Below are positions 12,554-23,010 of a DNA stretch of 64,000 nucleotides, piece by piece. How positions within the stretch are numbered: the first letter of the stretch is position 1; the number at the start of each line of letters is the position of its first letter. This DNA is from Sternotherus odoratus (lineage: Eukaryota > Chordata > Testudines > Kinosternidae): assembly GCA_032164245.1 (NCBI GenBank), contig JAVMKO010000001.1, positions 163,919,434 through 163,983,433 on the forward strand. Reading direction: 5' to 3'. Both the position numbers and the translations under genes were made by a program. The notes beneath the pieces are model-generated. The model was not told the DNA's origin and made no database searches. It saw only the letters and a list, made by a program, of their open reading frames with translations.

Positions 12554-13112
12554 ATTAGGCTATTTGAAAGATAAGAGTTTTAGAAAAAATATTCAAAACA
12601 ATGTTCATTCCCTAGGTGGCTAATTTTTTACTTATTCAAATATTTTGGGGAAAACTTGTACGAAACATTCAAGTGTCTTCCTTCTTTTTTATCCCCACTG
12701 AGAAAGGTGGTTGAGGGAAAGAGGAGAAAAAATAACAAAAACTAAACCAAAACCAGAACTTTTTTGTGTTTCATCACAAACAAAAAATGCAAACGTGAAT
12801 TTTTTTCACAAAAATGTCTTCTCCCCCTCCCCCCAAAACGGCCCTTTTTAGCAAAAACAAAAAACAAACAACAACAAAAAACCATTAAAAAATTTCCAGC
12901 AAGTTCTAGTGTTTTGTAAAATGATATCTTACACCACCCAAAGAAAGCAAAGGACTCCACTGGGAGCTGAAACAGCGACATTTCCATGTAGCTACATGAG
13001 AATCCATTCTGTTACATCACTGCCTTCTTCTTACTCAAGACTGTCTCCCTGATTTTGGATTGTCAGGGGAAAATTAATGGCGCGTCTCTCCCCCTTACCG
13101 TACACTCCGGAT

Positions 13113-13724
13113 TGTAGTGGCGGCGTTGAGGCAAGGAGCTCACAAGCTGTCAGAGACCACTGAAGAAACACACAACTCAACTTTGATCAAAGGGGAAACT
13201 GAGGCACCCTCCTCTCGGTCAAGAAAGGGGGTTGGCAGCAGCTCCGTTTATTATCAGTACCAAGCAGACTTTTATAGAGTATATTCAAAGGGGAGGGGGA
13301 ATGGGTGGAGGGAGGGACAGACCTACTTGAAGCATGCGCATCAGCAAACCCTTACATCACGCCTAGGTCACTGCCCTCTTGAGGCACCTGGTGTGTGGAC
13401 TTTGAGACCGTTTACATGATGCCAACAAGCTTATGAATAAGAGTCTATTCATTCCCTAGTGAAGTCGTTACATACATATAATGCAATCTGGAGATATAAC
13501 ATATTAGCTCATCTAGTGAGGCCTACAGCCTGTGATTGTCTAGGCAAGGTCACATTCTCGGTATAGATAACAGTACATAAACAACCTGTTGTCAAGCACT
13601 ATTGCACTGAACTTCTAACGCCTCAAGCGAATGATTTACAACCCTTGGGAGTTTAACTATGTGATTGCTGGTGAGGAAGAATACATGGTGAGAAGGAGCG
13701 AGGGAAACTGAGTTAGCCCTAACA
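13113..13724 (-). mobile_element. Probable retroelement LTR on the minus strand
   Basis: Read on the minus strand, the segment has a TATA box (TATAAAAG, 13276-13269) closely followed by AATAAA (13262-13257). The plus-strand ends read TGTAGTGG and CCCTAACA, giving the TG...CA boundaries of an LTR. No matching target-site duplication is visible at these boundaries, and I see no primer-binding site or internal retroelement genes beside it. It is therefore a solo LTR or a fragment with uncertain limits. The spacing of TATA and poly(A) signals is unusually tight. Confidence 0.45.
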
Positions 13725-14728
13725 ACATCACCTTTTATGGTGCTGTTAACTATCAAACTGGCCATTAGCAACAGCAGGGCATTTGTTCTGTGTATTGTGC
13801 ATGCCGCTTCACCCCCACAAAATAATACGAAGAGATTTTATTTTCATCGTTTTCTAAAGGTTATTAAAAGGAGCTTGGCTCTTTAAAAGGAATGCATTGC
13901 ACTAGATGGAACTCTGGAATCATCCCAAATATAATGTTACCCCTTTAGGCCCAATCAGTTAGCCAATATTGTGGGTTATTTCCTTGAGGAAGAGAAATGG
14001 ATGAGATGAGTCAGGTATTTCTTTGGTGCAATCCTGCTTGTTTACAAAGAAAGTCCACAATGTCCTGTTTCCCTGAGCACAGTAGGAATCAAATAACAGG
14101 AGACAGTTTCCTTGCTCAATATTTCAAGTTCCTTTTTTCAGCCAACACTCTGCCCAAAAGCTCTCCTGGTTTTCTCTGGACCATTTTACGAATGCTTTGG
14201 CAGTCTGTGGCCCTCTGTAGAGAGACAAGTTGGGGAGGGTAATTCTACCCGCATACCTCAGCTTCTGACCAGCCTGTGTTTTGGGAGGTGGCTCCTATCG
14301 TCTCCCTCTAAAAGGAGCTTAATTGCTTCTTGGCCACCCTTCATTCAGGATAAATGGATTAAGCCCACCAGCTTCAATGAGGTTTCACACACATATGCAC
14401 ACACACACACAGAGCAAAACAACACACACACAGCATAACAACACTGGAAGGTTCTTGGTGTCTGACAGGAAGTCATGGATGAGCATGTGTAAATGGCATG
14501 CAAAGCATGGCACTTTAGACATGTCTAGAGTTAGTACGGTTGCTCTTTAGTAGGCATCATTATCAGTGTAATGTTTCCTAATTATGGTATTGATTTTTTG
14601 TGTCTTTCTTTTTAATGGATTCCCCTCCCAACCCACCCTAAGTAAAGACACTGGCGAATACTGCCGATGAATCATGAGGGAACCACTCAAAACTACGTAG
14701 ATCATGCACAGCAAGCAGGTGTTTTATT
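13725..14728. other. Unrecognised non-genic DNA
   Basis: No gene is recognised. An imperfect CA repeat lies at about 14394-14435. Confidence 0.45.
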
Positions 14729-14736
14729 GTGTATTT

Positions 14737-15403
14737 CAGTGTTTCTCAACCTTTTTTGTGCTGGCAACCTCTTTTGGACTTAAAAAAATCCTGTGACCCC
14801 TGCACCGCCCTATTAAGACTTGAAAAGGTAGGGGGCTGAAGCCACCACCTGAGTCTTGTTGCTTGGGACTGGGGCAGGAGCTGTGTAGCAGGTGCTGCTG
14901 CAGAAGGCACCTAATCAGCCCCTGCTTAGCCAGCCCCAATCAGGGGAGATAGGTTGGAGCTGGGGAGAGCCTGATGCCTGGCCTGTGGATTGGCTACACC
15001 TGCTAGCCTGAAGGCTATAAAGGCTGGAAGGAGCCAGAAGGTGGGGGGAATGGCCAGGGTAAGGTAGTCTCCCGGCTGAGGGCTGCAGTGTTGGTAAGGA
15101 ACTGAGTAAACCTCTATTGTATATAGCTTCACACTGGTGGTGGGCACTGCATTGTAAATAATAAAGGACACAGGTGCTGCACAGTGAAGCCTTTGCAGAG
15201 CTTTTATTTGGGCAGCCAGAGGGCTGCAGAAAGTGGGGAAGCAGAAGGGGACCCTGTTACAGGCTGTGACTGAAGCTGCTGCCCAAGCCCCCTGGACCAG
15301 AGCTAAAAGACCGAACCTGTGACCCTCCCCCCCACACACACACACCCCCAAGCCCATCCCGCGAATCTCCTGGGGGGCATGACCCCAAGGTTGAGAAACA
15401 CCC
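14737..15403. mobile_element. Non-autonomous hAT transposon interrupted by a solo LTR
   Basis: The left end CAGTGTTTCTCAACCTT is mirrored by AAGGTTGAGAAACAC at the right. The flanking octamers gtgtattt (14729-14736) and atgtatat (15404-15411) match at 6 of 8 positions, consistent with an old duplication. Both have TA in the middle, as in other CAGTG-type hATs here. Without the inserted LTR the element would be about 290 bp. No transposase remains. Confidence 0.78.
14884..15261 (+). mobile_element. Solo LTR inserted in a hAT element
   Basis: The 378-bp segment begins TGTAGCAGG and ends CCTGTTACA, a near-perfect inverted terminal repeat. It contains a TATA box (TATAAAGG, 15016-15023) and a poly(A) signal (AATAAA, 15160-15165), the expected order for U3-R-U5 on the plus strand. 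The flanks are agctg (14879-14883) and ggctg (15262-15266), a 5-bp duplication with one mismatch. No internal retroviral or Gypsy-type genes are present, so this is the product of recombination between two LTRs. The sequence does not show whether the source was an endogenous retrovirus or another LTR retrotransposon. Confidence 0.75.
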
Positions 15404-15593
15404 ATGTATATGCTCACTAGTTAACCAGAAACAACACTGTTTAAGCAGGAGGGGGGAGAACTGCCCTATTGACCGAAAGAGAGATCGTTGTCTACTAACA
15501 TGGTAACCCACAGCAATAATTCTCCATAATGGAAAGCAAATGCTCCTCTAATCACTCTGCCCCAGACTACTGTTTTCTACGTTACAACTCTAA

Positions 15594-15947
15594 GACCGTG
15601 GTTACACTGACACTTTATAGCGATATAAAGCCACCAGGAGCTCTATAAACCACTACCCGTCCAGACTGGCGAGGCACATAAAGCGCTATAAATCCACAGT
15701 TATAGTGATCCTGGTAATCCTCCCTTCCCAGAGGATTAACAGCTGTTGGTATTGGGTGATACATTTTAGCTCCAGTGTAAACAGGTGGTAAGAATACTGC
15801 GCTTTCAGTGATCTCTGAAACCGCCCCTAAGCTATTTAAGCCAATTAAGCCTCTCTTCCCTTTGTTTTGAACTCGGCTGGAGGAATGCGGAAGTAATTGC
15901 TTTTCTGTAACTCGGCAAATCAACAATGCAAATGTTTACCAAGTGAG
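15594..15947 (-). mobile_element. Truncated non-autonomous DNA transposon
   Basis: Read on the opposite strand, the segment matches the 3' half of the complete copy at 34548-35243. Shared stretches include 'gctttatagagct', 'agtctggacgggtag', 'tttacactggagctaaa' and 'aacatttgcattgttgatt'. The outer end retains the 'ggttacactgacactttata' terminus. Homology stops where the Penelope-like element begins, so the PLE appears to have inserted into it. Confidence 0.7.
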
Positions 15948-15954
15948 TGAGCGA

Positions 15955-17049
15955 GACCTGGAACAACGCTTCCTAAACTCTCGTCCACTCACACCCCTTC
16001 TCTATCTACGCTACATTGATGACATCTTCATCATCTGGACCCATGGGAAAGAAACTCTGGAAGAATTCCACCATGACTTCAACAGCTTCCACCCCAACAT
16101 CCACCTCAGTCTGGACCAGTCCACACAGGAAATCCACTTCCTAGACACCACAGTGCAAATTAATGACAGCCACATCGACACCACCCTATACCGAAAACCT
16201 ACCGACAGCTATGCCTACCTTCATGCCACCAGCTTCCATCCCGGACATACCACACGATCCATTGTCTACAGCCAAGCACTGAGGTACAATCGGATTTGCT
16301 CCAACCCCTCAGACAGAGACCAACACCTACGAGATCTTCACCAAGCTTTCTCAAAACTACAATACCTGCACAAGGAAATAAGGACACAGATCAACAGAGC
16401 CAGACGTGTACCCAGAAGCCTACTGCTGCAAGACAAGCCCAAGAAAGAAAACAGAACACCACTGGCCATCACCTACAGTCCTCAGTTAAAACCTCTCCAA
16501 CGCATCATCAGTGATCTACAAACCATCCTGGACAATAATCCCTCACTTTCACAGGCCTTGGGAGGAAGGCCAGTCCTGGCACACAGACAATCCACCAGCC
16601 TTAAACAAATTCTCACCAGCAACAGCACACTGCACCACAATAACTCCAACTCAGGAACCAATCCGTGCAACAAACCTCGATGCCAACTCTGCCCACCTAT
16701 CTACACCAGCAACACCATCACAGGACCTAACCAGATCAACCATACCATCACTGGTTCATTCACCTGCACATCAACCAATGTCATATATGCCATTATATGC
16801 CACCAGTGTCCCTCTGCTATGTACATCGGCCAAACTGGACAGTCCCTACGAAAAAGGATAAATGGACACAAATCAGACATCAGGAATGGCAATATACAAA
16901 AACCTGTAGGAGAACACTTCAACCTGCCTGGACACACAATTACAGATTTAAAAGTCACCATATTGCAGCAAAAAAACTTCAAGACCAGACTGCAAAGAGA
17001 AACTGCAGAGCTGCAATTCATTTGCAAATTTGACACAATCTGGGATTGA
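15955..17049 (+). pseudogene. Penelope-like polyprotein, C-terminal RT and GIY-YIG endonuclease remnant
   Basis: An uninterrupted frame of about 364 codons carries the second half of a Penelope-like protein. It starts with the RT catalytic motif YIDD (about 20 residues in). A thumb/linker region follows, then a cysteine cluster (CNKPRCQLC) and a GIY-YIG nuclease with 'VIYAI', 'MYIGQTG', the arginines of 'LRKRINGH' and the glutamate of 'PVGEHF'. Such proteins make cDNA by target-primed reverse transcription, the endonuclease cutting the target. The N-terminal half of the RT, with the palm residues before YIDD, is missing, so it cannot be active. Relative to the second copy at 19690, a 5-bp loss just before the stop shifts the frame and changes the C-terminus. 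There is no genuine start codon. Confidence 0.88.
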
Positions 17050-17377
17050 ACAAAGATCTTGAATGGCTTGCTAATTACAAAAACAGCTTCTCGTCTCTCC
17101 GAGTTCACACCTCCAGTTCAGCTGCTAGAGGAATACCTCACCCTCCCTGATTTGAGATAACAAGCTGCTTCAGGCTGATTGGACTAACCTTGTTACCTCC
17201 TACCTGGTTCTTGCCTACTTATTTATACCTGCCCCTGGACACTTCCACTGCTTGCATGTGACGAAGCGGGTATTAGCCCTTGAAAGCTTATGCTTCAATA
17301 CTTTAGTTAGTCTTTAAGGTGCCACAGGACTTTTTGTTACCTCTGCTATTCCAGACTAACACGGCTACTTCTCTGAT
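15955..17377 (+). mobile_element. 5'-truncated Penelope-like element (RT + GIY-YIG)
   Basis: The element begins abruptly inside the reverse transcriptase and continues through the GIY-YIG endonuclease into a long 3' tail. The tail contains 'agcttatgcttcaatact' and 'tctttaaggtgccacagg', motifs that recur at five other places here. It ends near 'ctaacacggctacttctctg'. 5' truncation is typical of target-primed insertion. No unambiguous target duplication is visible at its ends. Confidence 0.88.
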
Positions 17378-18539
17378 TCTTGATTTCATGGGACTGTGTG
17401 CTGAACTCACCCCCGCCATAATGTGAAATTCTCAACTATGCTCTTTAGAATGTAGAAGTTACCAAATAAGGAAGTAGGAGTGGCATATCCTCAGCTGATA
17501 TAAAGTGTCATAACTCCCTTGTGAGTTCAGCTGATGAACTGTCTTCAGGTGTACATTGTCTGGGGTACTTGTTCAGTGGCTGATGAGTTTGGGAGGCTTT
17601 AGATAAGGTCAGAAACAAGTCAAATAGTTCCAGGTCATGAAATTTACAAGCTCCACTGGCAATTTGTTTGTTTCTTTCCTTCTTTAAAAACAAAGCAAAC
17701 ACTAACTGCAAGAAAATTGGGCCTTAAAGTGTTAGGGTTATATTTTCATTGCTTTTGCGGAGAAAAACATATTTCTCTTTTCTTTTTTACCCAAGTTCCC
17801 TTAGATGATAGAGCTCATTAGGGAAGAGATTTATCAAGGAGTCAGAGCAGAGGACTTCCAGTACCCTTAAACTTTAGAGAGAGCCTTGTAAATATCACAT
17901 TTAAAGCTTTTTATACATGTTTCAGAAAGAGCTGAAAGTGTGAGGATTTCCGGTTTTTCTGCCCTGTGTCACAGACACGATGTTACATGTCTCATGCTTG
18001 GAGACAGACTGAAAGGTCTGCCAGCTCTGCTGGGAAGTCAGAAACAAAATATGTGGCTTCTGCATTAAGGGGGAAACCTGCAGATAGATTAAACTATGTC
18101 AGGACTAGTTCAGAGGAGCAATCTTAATAAATTAGCAGCACCCTTCAGACCTGAACCACCCTTCAGAACCACCCTTCAGACATAATGGGCCAAATTCTGC
18201 TCCAATTCATCTGGTGAAACTCCACTGGGCCTGATTTTGCTTTCAGTTACACCAGTGTAAATCTGGAGTAGCTCCATAGGTTTATATTACAATAGAACCT
18301 AGAAGCCCTGATCAAGATCAAGGCATCATTCTGCTGGGTCCTGTATAAACACAGGGTAAAACAAGGTCCCTGCTCTTAAGAGGTTACAGCCAAACATTAA
18401 TACCAGACCACATAAGATTACTAAAGATAAATGAAAAATAAGCTATATACATGCACAGGGAATTAAATGGATCCTATTGAACTAAACGATACTCAAAAGC
18501 AGACTAAGACTCTCGAGTCACATCACATTCTCAACTGAA
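17378..18539. other. Unrecognised non-genic DNA
   Basis: No gene is recognised. A half-palindrome of the dispersed type is at about 18185-18290, containing 'ttacaccagtgtaaatctgg' and 'gagtagctcca'. Confidence 0.45.
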
Positions 18540-18784
18540 TAGCTCACTTCCACCTTAATTGAATTGGCTCATTAGCACTGACCCCCCACTTGGTAAGGCA
18601 ACTCCCATCTTTTCATGTGCTGTGTATTTATACCTGCCTTTGTATTTTCCACTCCATGCATCTGATGAAATGGGTTTTAGCCCACGAAAGCTTATACCCA
18701 AATAAATTTGTTAGTCTCTAAGGTGCCACAAGGACTCGTCATTGTTTTTGTTGATACAGACTAACACGGCTACCCCTCTGAAAC
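18540..18784 (+). mobile_element. Penelope-like element 3' tail, divergent subfamily
   Basis: The segment contains 'agcccacgaaagcttata', 'ttagtctctaaggtgccaca' and 'actaacacggctacccctct', which line up with the tail of the element at 15955-17377. The tail differs at many positions and has a longer spacer after 'aaggactc', so it represents another subfamily or an older insertion. No coding region is attached. Confidence 0.75.
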
Positions 18785-19687
18785 CATCTTCCATTGTATT
18801 TCACTCCTTAACAGCAGGATTTTTTATAGGCCCGATTCTCAGAACTGTAAATTATCTTTACATCCTCTTTTAGGAACTTTTACACTCCCAGAGTGATGTA
18901 GGGGCCTCCACATAACTGTAAATCTATTCCATTCTGTGTTTTTCCTACCATTCAGTCAAAATGTATGAGACTTTTACTCCAGAGATATCAGGTGTAAAAT
19001 ACTTTCCAAGTGATTCATATACATATTCCATTGGACCACACCCTATATGTCTGTCAACAACAGAAAACCCCCCAAAGAACAAGGTATGCGTAAAAGCTTA
19101 AACAGCATGAATTTAATACATTTTCTTTTACCAAGTCTAAAGAACCCTATAAACTCCTCAAACCTTACAATCCGGCTATATATATGATTGTGTGAAGTCC
19201 CCATCAGCACAGTGTACATGTTTTTAGAGAAAAGGACATTTCTGCATTCTGAAACTTGAGTGTTTACAGGAGTTTTGTGGGATGAACCTAAGCAGGAGTA
19301 TTTTAAAATGTCATGCAGCCTCCTGGCAGATACAGCATTAAGTAGCATTACTGTCCAAATAGAAACTGATGTGCAACATATAGCCAGATTCCCTGAACAT
19401 GATGTGTGTAGGAACATGAAAGCCTAGACAGATGAATGCAACTAGCCTCAGGTAAAGCCAAGGCAGGCTCATCGCTACATCAAGAGGCAGATCAAAGATT
19501 ATAAATTGTGTTGGGTTTTTTTCCTTAGAAATTTAGATAAAAATCTTTTAAAAAAATTAACGTAAAATATCCTTCCCTTGCTGGGAGCGAGGATAGAAGG
19601 TTCCCCCTCAGTATTATGGCTGACACGAAGAACCCTTCCTTTGCCTTGTCGATGTTGATGTAATAAATATCTATGCATCTTCCTTAC
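18785..19687. other. Unrecognised non-genic DNA
   Basis: No gene is recognised. An antisense open frame of 124 codons (19043-19417) has no family motif and is probably chance. Confidence 0.45.
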
Positions 19688-20446
19688 ATCCAGTCCTGGC
19701 CGACAGACAACCTGCCAACCTCAAGCATATTCTCACCAGCAACAGCACACCGCACCATAATAACTCTAACTCAGGAACCAATCCATGCAACAAACCTCGA
19801 TGACAACTCTACCCACATATCTACACCAGCAACACCATCACAGGACCTAACCAGATCAGCCACACCATCACTGGTTCATTCACCTGCACATCTACCAATG
19901 TAATATATGCCATTATATGCCACCAATGTCCCTCTGCTATGTACATCGGCCAAATTGGACAGTCCCTACAAAAAAGGATAAATGGACACAAATCAGATAT
20001 CAGGCATGGCAATATACAAAAACCTGTAGGAGAACACTTCAATCTCTCTGCACACATAATTACAGATTTAAAAGTCACCATATTGCAGCAAAGAAACTTC
20101 AAGACCAGACTGGAAAGAGAAACTGCAGAGCTGCAATTCATTTGCAAATTTGATACAATCAATTTAGGACTGAATAGAGATTACGAGTGCAGTTTCTCTT
20201 CTCTCGCTGTTCACACCTCCAGTTCAGCTGCTAGAGGAATACCTCACCCTCTCTGATTAGAGATAACAAGCTGGTTCAGCCTCATTGGACTAACCCTGTC
20301 ATCTCTAACCTGGTTCTTGCCTACCTATTTATACCTGCCCCTGGATACCTCCACTGCTTGCATGCGACGAAGTGGGTATTAGCCCACGAAAGCTTATACT
20401 TCAATACTTTAGTTAGTCTTTAAGGTGCCACAGGACTCTTTGTCAC
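19688..20446 (+). mobile_element. Second 5'-truncated Penelope-like element
   Basis: The sequence is closely similar to 16571-17335 throughout, covering the linker, the GIY-YIG endonuclease and the 3' tail down to 'gtgccacaggactctttg'. The truncation point is about 600 bp further downstream than in the first copy, and the copy lies in the same orientation. It ends before the 'ctaacacggctac' segment present in the first copy. Confidence 0.85.
19690..20256 (+). pseudogene. GIY-YIG endonuclease remnant of a Penelope-like element
   Basis: This is the same reading frame as the downstream part of the 15955 copy. A TGA at 19801-19803 replaces the second cysteine of the CNKPRCQLC cluster, and the third cysteine codon is now TAC (Tyr). 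Downstream the frame is open from 19804: 'NVIYAIIC', 'MYIGQIG', 'LQKRINGH' and 'PVGEHFNL' mark the nuclease. The C-terminus runs on past the point where the first copy stops, ending at about 20256 after 'SSSAARGI'. The RT domain is entirely absent. It is a dead fragment, useful for judging which changes in the other copy are lesions. Confidence 0.83.
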
Positions 20447-22080
20447 GTCCGTGTTAAATATCATTATCTTTCCTTTCTTATCGATCAGAATTTTCACAAG
20501 AAGCTATATTTTTTAAAATGGCAGGTGAAAAGAACTCTCCTTGTGATTGAGATCATAATCCTTGGTCAAAAATATAGCAATGCAGATTTGCTTTGCTTTT
20601 CCCATCTCCATTTTCTTTTGTTTCTCATGCCCTGAATAAGTACTGAGGTATTACAATCATCAAGAGTGTTCTGGATTCCATTACAATGAAACCATGAATA
20701 ATAGATCATTAATTCATGCTTTTATTTAGTCTGAATCAGTGGAAAATAAAAGCACAGTTACCATGTCAAGCTGCACTATTGGCACAATCTGCTAGAGACA
20801 TGAATCTAGGGAGGGTTGATGCCGTTTGCTGCTGGGACTGTTAAACCAGGAATGGTATCATGGTCCACACTGTAGAATTTTCCTGGTTTATTTTGGAAAG
20901 CAGCTATGGAAAAGTCAATTGGCATCATCCTGACTGAGTCCTTCATATCCGGGCTGGTGGAGGTAGGTCGATGTGGGGATATGCACATTCTGGACATCCA
21001 TATTGGGCACAAATAAGGACTATGTCATTGGATATCTTAGCCATTTTAATTTCTCAAATTCAGTATCATACTCATCAATGCATTGTATTACCCTGCTTAA
21101 TCTTTTGAGAGGCCCTGGGCATGTGGAGGCTATGTAATCAAGTGGCACTTGCATGCACTTTGATAGATAAATTCTATGCCTATAGCTTTTGTGTCTTTTT
21201 CACAAATATAAAGGACCCACTTTAAATAACAGTGATGGCCACAAGCCTAGATTTGTGGTGCAAAAGAGAAGGATACAACAGGGCACTTAACGGTGACAAA
21301 TGTAGAAACCTGGCTTTACTTCCTCCTCTGGAAGGGGCAGGAAAGTCCACTCACCTTAATGGGATCTGAGTATAAAAATTAACTAAGGAAGACTACACGC
21401 AAAATAAAACATGTTTGTTGGAGGCTATTTATGCTTCTTTCAATTGTTTTCACCACAAAAATCAAGAATCATTTCTGTTTTCATATAGACAAAAACATAA
21501 GGCACAGAACTCAATAGTTGTTCTCCCAACCTTGGCAATACAAATGTGATAGATGAAGTGTCTGAATTCCAAACAGAGACAGGCTTGCCAGAATTCTCCC
21601 TCCCCAGGATGCTGGACTGACTCCATCTTCTAGCACAGGAGATTCAAAGTAGCTCTTTGTGACTTTTAACTGCCGTTAGTGAGAGTCTTGTGGTTTGTCA
21701 TCAGCTAACACACACCCAAACTAAAAGATTGCTCCATTCATTTTTTCTGAACTTGCAACATTGTTCTACCCATGGCTGGAAGTCAGTTCAGTGAGCAACT
21801 GTTCACTATCAGTTCCAAAGTGTGTGTTCAGTTGCTTCATTCCTTTAGAGAAAAGTAATTGATTTACTGTTTGTGGAGACAACAATCTATTTTTCATTTT
21901 AGCAAGGGTTTGCTGGCTGATGCATTTATTGTTTTTCTCACTTGTCTGACCTAACAGTCATCTTGACCTAACTGTAATCCATATTTCCTGCTGCAGATTA
22001 AACACCGTTTTGATTAAATTATTAACAGTCTACATGAAAAAAAATCACCTGGTATTTTGTGCTTGTTTAAAGATGGCAAA
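20447..22080. other. Unrecognised non-genic DNA
   Basis: No gene, RNA or mobile element is recognised in this AT-rich stretch. Confidence 0.5.
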
Positions 22081-22082
22081 TA

Positions 22083-22565
22083 CCGTATTTTTCGTCCTAT
22101 AGGACGCTCCGGCCTATAAGACGCCCCCTCGTTTTACAATAAAAAAGCCGGACCAAAAAAAAAAAAAAAAGGCGCCTCGCTCTCCCGTCCCTGCCGCACG
22201 GGCGGGCTGCCGGGAGCGTCCCGGTTCCCCCCTCCCCGCCGCGGGCGGGCTGCCGAGGTTCCCCCCTCCCCGCCGGACCAAAAAAAAAATGTGCGCCCCG
22301 GTTCCCCCCTCCCCGCTGGACCAAAAAAAAAAAAAGCGTCCCGGTTCCCCCCTCCCCGCCGCGGGCGGGCTGCCGGGAGCGTCCCGGTTCCCCCCTCCCC
22401 GCCGCGGGCGGGCTGCCGGGAGCGCTCCCGGCAGCCCGCCCGCGGCGGGGAGGGGGGAACCGGGACGCTCCCGGCAGCCCGCCCGCGCGGCGGGGACGGG
22501 AGAGCGAGGCGCTTTTTTTTGGGGGGGGGGGAGAAAAAGTGCGTCTTATAGGGCGAAAAATACGG
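22083..22565. mobile_element. Fold-back DNA transposon with TA target, GC-rich palindromic core
   Basis: The ends are CCGTATTTTTCGTCCTATA and, in reverse complement, CCGTATTTTTCGCCCTATA, each flanked by TA (22081-22082 and 22566-22567). The TA duplication suggests Tc1/mariner-type mobilisation. The interior is built from a repeated unit of the type 'gcgtcccggttcccccctcc' plus 'gccgcgggcgggctgccggg'. It inverts at 22423/22424, so most of the element can form one hairpin. The inner sequence 'gcctcgctctcccgtccc' on the left has its inverse near the right end. Several runs of A or G interrupt it. Open frames here are artefacts of the composition. Confidence 0.8.
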
Positions 22566-22646
22566 TACTATGCATGTGCTCTGCAACTCTGAGCCTTTGA
22601 CATTTGCAAGCATTCCACACGACTAAGAGTCACTTTCCTACTCTGG

Positions 22647-22900
22647 AATCAGAGAGGTAGCCGTGTTAGTCTGGAATAGCAGAGGTAACAAAGAGTCCTG
22701 TGGCACCTTAAAGACTAACTATAAAGTTTTGAAGCATAAACTTTCGTGGGCTAATACCCACTTTGTCGGATGCAAGCAGTGGAAGTGTCTGCCTCTGGAC
22801 ACTTCCACTGCTTGCATCCGACGAAGTGGGTATTAGCCCACGAAAATTTATGCTTCAAAACTTTATAGTTAGTCTTTAAGGTGCCACAGGACTTTGTTAC
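22647..22900. mobile_element. Palindromic Penelope-like insertion with perfect 14-bp TSD
   Basis: Two copies of the PLE 3' tail lie in inverted orientation around a spacer of about 8 bp (22790-22797). The left arm (to 22789) is the reverse complement of the right arm (from 22798), including 'tccactgcttgcatccgacg' and 'tctttaaggtgccacagg'. The left arm extends further, into 'ctattccagactaacacggc' in reverse complement. The whole is flanked by an identical 14-bp direct repeat, ctttcctactctgg (22633-22646 and 22901-22914), so it inserted as one unit. Partial inverted copies attached to the 5' end are a known feature of Penelope-like elements. No coding region is retained. Confidence 0.88.
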
Positions 22901-22971
22901 CTTTCCTACTCTGGGGACAAATGTTGTAATAAAATGTATAACGTAATAATGTTAGAAACAAAGGCTCTTAT

Positions 22972-23010
22972 TTCCAAGCATCTGAGTAAAGTTTACTCAG
23001 ATGCTTGGAA
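22972..23010. repeat. Perfect 19-bp inverted repeat with 1-nt spacer
   Basis: 'ttccaagcatctgagtaaa' (22972-22990) is followed by one G and then its exact reverse complement (22992-23010). It could extrude as a cruciform. No mobile element ends are seen around it. Confidence 0.85.

Larger units (their letters stand above)
12288..13112. other. Unrecognised non-genic DNA with small repeats
   Basis: No gene is seen. A TGG trinucleotide run lies at 12532-12553 and a weak palindrome of the dispersed type at 12414-12500. Low-complexity A-rich DNA occupies about 12720-12900. Confidence 0.45.

Noticed and set aside
13113..13724. Complete LTR retroelement
   Set aside because: Only one LTR-like block is seen; there is no second LTR, primer-binding site or internal gene nearby.
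14926..15417. 163-codon open frame on the minus strand
   Set aside because: It crosses the boundary between a solo LTR and the hAT that hosts it, so it cannot be a functional gene.
16199..17108. Further open frames on both strands within the Penelope-like element
   Set aside because: They overlap the RT/GIY-YIG frame and lack family motifs; they are shadows of it.
22083..22613. Open frames of 86-159 codons on both strands
   Set aside because: They are generated by the palindromic GC-rich units of a fold-back transposon.
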